This document shows, piece by piece, positions 56,540 to 64,000 of a stretch of 64,000 nt of DNA. The stretch spans positions 868,001-932,000 of the forward strand of contig JADLSH010000153.1 in the NCBI GenBank assembly GCA_016169945.1, read 5' to 3'. The notes below the pieces were generated by a model. The model saw only the letters and a list, made by a program, of their open reading frames with translations. It did no database searches and was not told the DNA's origin. This stretch comes from Trachythela sp. YZ-2020. Taxonomy: Eukaryota > Cnidaria > Anthozoa > Malacalcyonacea > Clavulariidae. The translations under genes were made by a program, and so were the position numbers. Position 1 is the first letter of the stretch. The number at the start of each line of letters is the position of its first letter.

Positions 56540-56752
56540 TTAATAAGTTGGAAATGTATTCACTAGCGTTGATTTATTTACAGCATTAATACTGTTGTCG
56601 CGAAAACTCAACAACTTTACCCACACCTTCTGTTTAAATTCAGGTACTCTCGATAAATTCATGTTCGAGCAGTCGAGGAGTCCCAACTTGCGTTGTTCAG
56701 AACACGCTTTCGTAAAAGGCAGAGCCAGCAAAATAAAAAGTAAGACAGCCAT
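56540..56752 (-). CDS. Small secreted protein with one LRR, 70 aa
   Basis: A clear signal peptide (MAVLLFILLALPFTKAC) is followed by a leucine-rich repeat start (LGLLDCSNMNLSRVPEF, then VKLLSFRDNSINAVN) and a stop after FPTY. It resembles the N-terminal cap of LRR proteins, cut to a single repeat. It may be complete, or it may be the first exon of a longer gene. It lies beside the small ORFs at 57.3-60.1 kb and directly before an exon of the second SAMD3-like gene on the same strand. Function unknown. Confidence 0.5.
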   Translation of the reverse strand: MAVLLFILLALPFTKACSEQRKLGLLDCSNMNLSRVPEFKQKVWVKLLSFRDNSINAVNKSTLVNTFPTY

Positions 56753-57326
56753 TACGTTTTAAAAGAACTTGTCACTAACTAGATGAATCTGAATTTATGA
56801 TGTGTTTCCGCGAAAAATGTAACGTTCTACATTCTGTTTTTGTAAATTCTATTTTTAGCTATTTATTCGAAGTGTCAAATTTTGTAATAACGGGACCTGA
56901 AATTTTGAAATGGTTAAAGGAGTGAACTTTTAAAGATTAAAAAACAACTCTTGTAAGGTTAAGTAGTACGCAAGGAATGTTGTAAAACAGTAAGCGAACC
57001 AATAAAGCTCGAAAACTTTGTAATAGCCGGACATTGCAATTAATAGGTATTAGAATGATTATACTTTATAAATAGATCTAAAGACATGTTTATTTTAGTT
57101 TATGTCCAATTAGTCTTCTTCCCTATAGTTCTGTCATAAGTAATGCCGTGATCTTCGTTTCAAGAACGAACCAAATACGATTTCCCGATTTGACCGCAAA
57201 TATAAAAATTCGCAGGTGTTCTAAATCTCACATCCATCGTGTTCACTAGCAAAACACATAAGTTTTATTTCACAAACCCCTGTACTTTATAGCCAAAAAA
57301 AAATACGTTGAGCAAAATAAATCATT

Positions 57327-57668
57327 TTAGTTTTCTAGGTCGTCCGTATCTTGCTGCCAGGCTTCCGGTCGCTCCCTGTATCTTCTCTCCATCTCATATT
57401 GTACAACAAGTTCAAAATCATTCTCGAGCATAAAATTATAGAACTCTCTAAGCCTGACGAGCTCTTCTCGGAGCCTGATGTCGGCTTCCCTACGCCTTTC
57501 CCTGTATCTTCTATGCCTCTCATTATGTCTCTCTCTTCTATCCATCTCCGAAAATGTTTTCACCTTGCCAGTAACGTTCTCAGAGCAAAACTCTCCGCTT
57601 CTTTCCCCAAGACGACTTGTTACATACATTTCGCGCGTCATCCTGGCGCCAAAGTTGCACAGGATCAA
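57327..57668 (-). CDS. Arg/Glu-rich coiled-coil-like small protein, 113 aa
   Basis: The middle is highly charged (MDRRERHNERHRRYRERRRE), then a predicted helix (LREELVRLREFYNFMLENDF), and ends TDDLEN. The real start may be the Met of MDRRERH. It has no recognised family. Its start lies about 65-160 bp from the start of the divergent gene on the plus strand, with a shared promoter region holding two CACGTG sites. Confidence 0.5.
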   Translation of the reverse strand: MILCNFGARMTREMYVTSRLGERSGEFCSENVTGKVKTFSEMDRRERHNERHRRYRERRREADIRLREELVRLREFYNFMLENDFELVVQYEMERRYRERPEAWQQDTDDLEN

Positions 57669-57717
57669 TGCGAGCTTCCAAGGTCATCTGTAAAGGTTAA
57701 AAATTAAGGTTAAGATC

Positions 57718-57745
57718 AAAGTCGCACGTGAAGTGCACGTGATAA
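57718..57745. promoter_or_regulatory. Pair of CACGTG sites between divergent genes
   Basis: CACGTG occurs at 57725-57730 and 57736-57741, inside the palindromic string gcacgtgaagtgcacgtg. The sites lie between the minus-strand gene starting at 57668 and the plus-strand gene starting at 57829. CACGTG is the canonical E-box for bHLH factors. Role inferred from position only. Confidence 0.4.
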
Positions 57746-57828
57746 TAAGTGTTCTTAATTTTTTAGGAACGTTCTCTGTATATTTTGAAATTTCCAAAGG
57801 CAAAGGATTCAGTTATACACTAGCTTTG

Positions 57829-60114
57829 ACTATGGAATGTTCAAACAAAATGTTTCGCCTATTGGAAATAATCTATACTAGAGCCGTAGCATGCGAAATT
57901 CAAAACATACGCCGCGAATTCTGTTGTGGCTGTAAAGTATTAAATCAACAAGACTGTTTAATGATGACCGAACAGGAAGGATGGCAAATGCACGGTTTGG
58001 CTGCTATAAAACAAGTTAAGGTGGGGGTCTACCTGAAATTGCAATATTCCGGTCGTTCGCATTTGCAAGCCTATTACTTGCGAAGTAGCTTTGTTAACTA
58101 TACAAAACTACATATCACCAGAAAGCAAAATTAACAAAGATTCCAAAAATATTAAGTTTTTCTTCATATTTCCAATATTTATTTAGGTCATCTACTAATT
58201 AAACATGATACATGTCTTTTACGAAACACTGTTAGTTGAGAAAAAACAGAGTCTTACCATTTTAGCCAAATTTCATTGCTTAGAGGTATTTACAGACTAC
58301 AAAGCAAGTAGATTGATATGAGCGATGGAATTTTTTATGCTGCATGTAGTGTTTGCACAACGTCGCTGCAAAATATCACCTAAATCTCGATAGGAAAATA
58401 ATGCGGTATTTCCTTTATAAAATGATTGCGTTACAACATACATCAAATTCTATCGCTCATAACACTTATCACAATGAACTTTATAAACACTGAAAATTTC
58501 AGCCAGATTGGTTTAATCGTTGCAGAGATATCCTTTCTCAAAGAAAAAAATACAACTTTTCGGGAAACTGGATTTAAAGTGTAAGTAGACAAGAACAAAT
58601 TATAAACATTGCGAATGATGTCATAAAAAATAATACTCAACTATGGACATCTTCCAAACTGCGTTTTGTAAAAAATATCTTCCACCTTGTATTTTGTGAC
58701 TGGTTTATCCTTCAGAACGTCTCATATACGATTTTAATTTCGACGCAGGGTCATTCTCCACATCTTGGTGTCCATTTTGATACATGCATTGTGCCGATTA
58801 CTTTATCAAAAAGCGAAATATTTCTGGAAACGGGATTTGTTTACTTCGGTTCTACTTCAAAATTTAAAATCAACATGGCAAAATTAGGGGAAAGGCCTCA
58901 CTTAGCTTTGACGTCGTCAATTTGAACTGTCAATCGTTAGAAAACTACATTGCTTTAATTCCCGCTATTGATACACTTTGCACGACCAACTGTACTTTTC
59001 AAAGTAGCAGTTGTGAAAGTGTATAATCAGTAAGTGAATACATAATAAAATATTGCTTTTTGGCCTTAATGAATATACTACGAAAGGGATACATTTTGTG
59101 AAAATTTGACATGGAGCCTCGCCAATTTTCCACTGAAGGGAACTTAACTAAGACTAATTCGGGGTCAAAACTGCTAGCCAAAACATATCCTAAGGGAGAG
59201 ACACACTAACATATCTCAACAATATGTCAGTCTAAATTTTTTAAAAAATCTTTCAACCTAGCTATTCTAAAATTCAGGTCTCCGTCAGTTCCACGCTTCG
59301 CTAGCTGCAACCTCTCCCGATAAACACCAACGCCAAAATATTGCGTTGTATCAACCTCTCGGTTCTTTGACAGGTTATGGGTAGATCGACTATTACTAGG
59401 ACTTTGCATGATGTCCCTTAAGTCAGCTACAACAGCGAATTGGAACCTTATTTTAACGGAGTGACGCTTCGACATACGAGCACGTCTGTCTTGGCGCCAT
59501 TGCAACGTCTCTCCCTACCGCCAAATCTTGTGCCAACGGGTTTTATAAACGATTCAATATTCTATTGCCATGGCAACGGACATATCTTACACTGTCATCG
59601 TTATTATATTATCTAAAAAAACATGTTTATTTCCAGGAAATGAACAAAAACCAATAACTACCAAGAAATTTAACAACTGAAACACCAATTAATGAAACAA
59701 AAAAAAATTGACCAAAAAAGTCAAGTTCAGGTAGACCCCCACCTTAACAGCCAACACTTAGTTTGGCAAGAGTTTATTGAAGTTACCAGAATCCTAAGTG
59801 TTAAAATCAGCGAAGATATCGCAGAACATTTATTGTGCTTGGAGAAAGATCCTGACCCTAAGTTTGTCAAAACGTTACTGTACATATATCGGGATAAAAC
59901 ATTCAACCGCTACTATGGACACTACGCGATTTATCCCCAGACCGATCCTCTGGAAGCTTATTATGCAGAGTGTTATTTTAGTTTACCGCCTAGCTACACA
60001 TACTTTGTCAAAGGAACAGACGAAAAATTTAAATCTCACGAAAGTGACCACAAAAAAGCGTATCAAAACTATTTAGAAAATAAACTTCGAGAACAGTTTA
60101 GTACATTATCTTAA
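57829..60114 (+). pseudogene. Unknown gene with CxxC motif, split by a TTAA element
   Basis: The first part (57829-58019, start at MECSNKMF; a frame open from 57733 precedes it) carries FCCGCKVLNQQDCL and stays open into the inserted element, stopping at 58134. The second part (59744-60114) reads SQHLVWQEFIEVTRILSVKI and on to a stop (EQFSTLS). Removing 58020-59743 and one TTAA joins the two in the same frame, so they were one gene of about 186 residues. The Cys motif plus acidic tail recall an unnamed family I have seen repeated in invertebrate genomes, but I cannot assign a function. The 57-60 kb ORFs are compact and intron-poor, unlike the host-type gene at 6.6-13.9 kb. Confidence 0.6.
58020..59743. 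mobile_element. Non-coding TTAA-target element, 1.72 kb, inside an ORF
   Basis: The ends GGTGGGGGTCTACCTGAA and its exact inverse are 18-bp TIRs, and TTAA flanks both sides (58016-58019, 59744-59747). It interrupts the plus-strand gene, whose frame is continuous once the element and one TTAA are removed. A 92-codon minus-strand frame (59227-59505) lies inside but shows no recognised family. The TIRs differ from those of the other two TTAA elements. Confidence 0.9.
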
Positions 60115-60980
60115 TGTTCTCAAACTGAAAAATCACTTAAACAGCACATATCAGTTTTATAAACATCTGTGTTAAAAATCATCAAATTTACAATAACTTT
60201 AAAATACATACAATGTAACTTCATATATGTTAACCAAGGATGGATATAAGAATAATTTTTCAAAAAAAAATCTTAATTCTTATATTCATCATAAGAAGAT
60301 TTCAGGGAGTATAAGAAGATTTTCGATGACGTCATTATGATATGACGTCATGATATGACGTCATTTTGATGATTTATATTTATATGAAGTATTGTCAATT
60401 TTACATAAATTACACAACACTGAGAAAATTACTTACTATACAGTATATACACTAATAGCCATAATATTATAACGAGACCATTGTTGCGGATACCTATTGT
60501 GGCATTATCGTGACTATATATTTTAATATATTTTAAAGAAACATTTGTCAATTTGAACGGTGAAACTGTCGTATTTTATACAACTGCTAAAATGGAACAA
60601 AAATAGCTGGGATTCTAGACTAATCAGGCAGGACTTAATTTAGGACTCTATTTGTCCTGTTGTCTGAGCCTTCAATCTTGTTATTGTAAAATTAATAAAA
60701 AACAAACAAAAACAAACAAAAAACTAGGAGCTGCACTTCCAGTCTAGTGCACATATTATATTAACTATGGAAAATTCATTTATTTTCTTATTGTACTGTA
60801 TTGTTTTCTATGATTGTACTAATTTAGGCATTGAATATAACTGGGACATTGTTTAATTTGACTTGTAAAGTTATAAAAACTGGTATAACTGAATTATCAA
60901 CAAGTTGACCCACAATGTGGTGAGATTCCGGCCCTTTCCGGATTTAATGCACTGTCAATGACTCAATGTTAATTGACGAG
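60115..60980. other. Non-coding gap with three CRE-like sites
   Basis: No gene seen. Three exact TGACGTCA sites lie at 60327-60334, 60343-60350 and 60356-60363. A/T-rich sequence with an (AAAC)n tract near 60700-60720 follows. Confidence 0.5.
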
Positions 60981-63049
60981 TCAGTCCTCATCCACTTCCA
61001 TCACTTCAAGACCTTCGTCATCGTCCTCACATTCATAACATTGAAGAAGTTGATCTGCCCTCTGCAGTGTGTTTGTCTTTATGTAGACCAGCTTCTTGAC
61101 TTTTTCTGGAGACAGACGATTGCGTAGTTTGGAGTGGACAAACCCAAATGTTGAGAAGTTTCGCTCTGACGCTGCGGGCGACGCTGCCATTGAGAAGACA
61201 CGGAGTGCAAGATTCTGCAGCAACGGCCAGTCTGTGCCATCTGCCATCCACCACTGCAACACCGTTTTAGACTTTCCAATCATCTTAAAACGAAAGCTAT
61301 TTTTCTCCCTTTCCTGGAGTGCATCAATGCGAAAGGCTGTGTGTTCTTCCGCCAATTTCTCCATTCTCTCCGCACACGTGCTGCCGTCTGCTGTAGGGAA
61401 GTTGAAAACGAAATCTTCTACTTCCTTGCGTAGCGCGCGTGACATCTTATTTCCCAGCTATCGTGGATCCAACAGATAAGCCACGCCATGTGCGTCTCCG
61501 TACATATGAAGTCGAATCGCTTTTTCACTCGCTTTACCAGATACATCTTCCTTGCTGCGTCCATATTTAGCAGCCCATTCATCTTGTCCTCCAAGTAAAG
61601 GAACGCGTTATACACATCCGAACAAGGCACAGCATCGCTCTGGAAAACCTTGATAAACATATCGATCGGTTCTAGGATTTTCATACATTCATCAAGCTTG
61701 ATGACGAAGTCGGGATCGGTAATGATCTTCTTAATCGCCGCACGTTTCTCCATCTGATTGGCGTTTCCAGTTGTGACAAAATCACACTGAGATACCAACC
61801 CATTCAAAACGTGGTCTGCTGCTCGTAGGGATTTGAAGCAACCCTGGATTGTGCCCCCATCGAGTCGGTGCTGGAAGGACAAGACCCCCTAACTTGGACG
61901 AATGCAGCGCCTTCTTCAGATTAGCCATTGGAGCATGGTGGTTGTGGAAGAGCGAAACAACATCCTTGCAGTCGTCAGCAAAGAGTAACAGATCTTCGAA
62001 GGGTATCCATCTGGATATTGAGGAGGGCCACCGCCTTCAGGCTGCTTTTTGGCTCCAAAAATGTCTTTGACCAGAAGATTCAGTCCATGCGACACACAGC
62101 CATGGAAGAAACGGTTTGGATATTTCTCTTCCAACTCATTCCAAGCCTTCTTATTTGCTGCCCTGTTATCTGTCACGCAACCAACCGCGTTATCTCCAAT
62201 GCCATCTATCACACGAATTAAATCGGCGGCGAGCCATTCTGCGTCATGCGCTTGAGCTTCGGTGTGAACAGCTTCTAAAAATAGTGACTTGGTTGGGCAC
62301 ACTACCATGTAGTTGACTATTGGCTCGTTTAATACACTGGACCATGCGTCGCTGGTGATGCAGACATACTGTGTGCTAACGGATAACAGTTTACTGACTT
62401 CCGTCTTGACATTCTGGTAACAAACCTCCAGCAAGCCGCCAGAACTATCATCAGCTAGTTGCTTCCGCGTCGGAAACCGTGCACCTGGTCGCAGCAATTG
62501 AATAGCCCGAAGAAGATAGGGGTCTTCGACGCGCACAAAACTTGTTCCTGTGCAATAGAAATGCATAGCCATCTCTTGGTTAAACTTCTTCTGCTCAGTG
62601 GCGTTGAAATTCGGGATAGCAAACGATCTCATCGAAGACTGCGCCAAATTGCCAAAGGATGAAACACTCTTGGTTGAACTTGAGCTGGCCGCTTTCGATT
62701 TCTTGGAAACTCCATCGACGCCGCTATTCCACCAGTCTGGACGGTCACGTACTGCTTTGTCCATCATCATTTTCTTAAATGGCTGGCATTTACGCAAATG
62801 GGATTCAACAGAGAGTGTTTTGTGATGGTGCCGAACAGACGTTTTACAATGCTTGCAAACGGCGTTGTTGGGACTCCGCATGCAGTGCACATCTTCTTGG
62901 TCAAACGCATCGCTCCAGATAGGATGGACACGTTTTCCGCGGCGCTTAGTTTGGCGGACTTTCTCAGCCTCAATCACACGCAACTCTTCTTCCAGTTCCA
63001 GGTTTTCGTTTTCCGTTCTCATCTCTGACTCTGACTCTGTATTGCTCAT
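60981..63049 (-). pseudogene. hAT transposase (BED zinc finger, dimerisation domain), frameshifted
   Basis: The frame starts at MSNTESESEM (63049). A BED-type zinc finger follows (VCKHCKTSVRHHHKTLSVES...HLRKC), then the RNase-H-like core with Asp in ITSDAWSS and Asp in GCVTDNRAANKKAW, and the C-terminal hAT dimerisation domain (ASERNFSTFGFVHSKLRNRL). The acidic tail ends at 60981. The gene is broken at three points: the frame changes near 61990, near 61870 and near 61465, and in the last area a TAG replaces the Tyr expected after LLDPR. Codon use is GC-richer than the surroundings, which suggests a recent arrival. TIRs and a target duplication were not located, so the borders are unknown. Confidence 0.88.
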
Positions 63050-63355
63050 GGCAACACACAGAGCTGAAAGTGGGAGGAAAATCCGAATAGATATAAAAGT
63101 CAGCGGATATACAATTTTTAACTGCAATTTCAAACTAGTTCATGTTTTTTAGTTTTCATAACTACAAATTTACAAAAGTTTAAAAAACAATCAATCGATC
63201 AATCAGAAGCTTTATTAAAATTAAAATACATAACTGACATGGTATCCTTTCACACGAGTGCTCTTCCAAGGAGCTATGTTAAAAAAAGAATGAAACAATA
63301 ACTTAACATATACATATAAACCTATAAGATGTACAACTATTTTTCAGTCTTAGTA

Positions 63356-64000
63356 TTAAATTTGAAAGTTAAAAAGTGAATTTTTAAAGGACTGTATTGA
63401 AGCCAGACTTCGCATTTCATCTGGAAGATCGTTCCAAATAATAGCTCCACGGTAGCTGAAGCTTCTTTTATCGGCCTCCGCACTGGGTCTGGGAGTGAAA
63501 ATATTGTGGGTACTACCTCTAAGATTATGAGAGTGAAATTGCGAGGTAGGTGCAAAAATAGTATTGAGCTCACTGGGATATAAGTTATTTACTGCTTTAT
63601 AAACACCAGTTGCGAGCTGTTTGGCACGGCGTTGGTCAAGAGTATCCCAACCAAGGACACGTAGGATATCAGCAGACCTTACGTCATAATCAGAAAAGGT
63701 TATTATCCTACTTGCTCTGTTTTGAAGTTTTTGGAGTTTGTCAGAAAGAGTTTTACCTAGGCAACCCCAAACCTCACTACAATAGTCTAGGTAAGGCAAC
63801 ACTAAGGCCTTATACATCAGGATCAATATGCCTTGGGGCACAAAGTTGCGACCAAGACTTGCACTTATTTTTTTACAAATGGTTTCAACATGTACCTGCC
63901 AATTTAAATATTCGTCAATTTCGAGTCCCAAATATCTATAAGAATGCATTCTATCAATAGATTGACCATCAATTTGGATGTTAAAGTGATGATTCAGGTT
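63356..64000 (-). mobile_element. 3' end of a non-LTR retrotransposon (reverse-transcriptase tail), partial
   Basis: The minus frame runs in from the window edge and ends at 63356. It reads as the C-terminal part of a LINE ORF2: YRYLGLEIDEYLNWQVHVE, PYLDYCSEVWG, then KLQKLQNRASRII and GAIIWNDLPDEMRSL. The polymerase core lies outside the window. Below the stop there is a short 3' UTR to about 63215, with a TCAATCGATCAATCAG-type tail near 63190-63206. The visible part has no stop. It is a different LINE from the fragment at 55.8 kb. Confidence 0.82.

Noticed and set aside
59227..59505. Small basic protein of 92 aa
   Set aside because: It lies wholly inside the 1.72 kb TTAA element, has no recognised family, and the element appears non-autonomous; a chance frame is more likely, though not excluded.
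57829..60114. An invertible segment between the 18-bp inverted repeats
   Set aside because: TTAA flanks the repeats on both sides and the gene frame is restored by removal, so a transposon insertion explains it fully.

Overview
The window is animal nuclear DNA, AT-rich and crowded with transposable elements (TEs). Spliced genes with GT-AG introns, a C2H2 zinc-finger gene, BED/hAT, Ginger, MULE-SWIM and LINE sequences, TTAGGG-like repeats and many inverted-repeat MITEs all point to an invertebrate metazoan. A cnidarian is my best guess, from the mix of TE families, but nothing here proves it. There is no sign of bacterial or plasmid DNA.

Layout. 0.1-1.4 kb: an intact 14-finger C2H2 gene (minus). 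1.58-5.9 kb: a non-coding 4.3 kb DNA element with long inverted ends and an 8-bp target duplication (TSD), followed by a 215-bp MITE holding telomere-like repeats. 6.6-13.9 kb: the clearest host-type gene, seven exons with consistent phases and 322 codons, family not identified. 16.2-23.1 kb: a complete-ended Ginger1 transposon (CCGG TSD, TGTCA...TGACA ends) with an intron-rich Gypsy-integrase-like transposase, a Ulp1 protease, a PHD finger and a ~1.7 kb satellite made of end-like hairpin units. A 1.43 kb hAT-type element sits directly against its right end. 24.5-31.7 kb: mostly non-coding, with hairpins.

31.7-53.4 kb is a Russian doll. A decayed gene of a widespread invertebrate family is split by a ~19.8 kb insertion (33301-53080, TSD TAT). 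That outer element carries a SAMD3-like gene with a Ulp1/C2H2/SWIM-MULE transposase cluster in its first intron. Two further elements, both with TTAA TSDs, sit inside it: an 8.28 kb element (33973-42250) with an intact 996-aa DUF6589-like candidate transposase facing a RecQ-type helicase, and a 2.75 kb non-coding element (42801-45551). A second CACT-ended element starts at 53.49 kb and carries a related SAMD3-like gene.

56.5-60.1 kb holds small ORFs with no known function: a secreted single-LRR peptide, an Arg/Glu-rich protein, and a divergent two-part gene cut by a third TTAA element whose removal restores the frame. 61.0-63.1 kb is a frameshifted hAT transposase. 63.3-64.0 kb is the 3' end of a non-LTR retrotransposon.

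For most TEs I found exact ends and TSDs, so insertion order can be read from the sequence. The most promising candidate for something undescribed is the TTAA element pairing a RecQ helicase with a DUF6589-like transposase.
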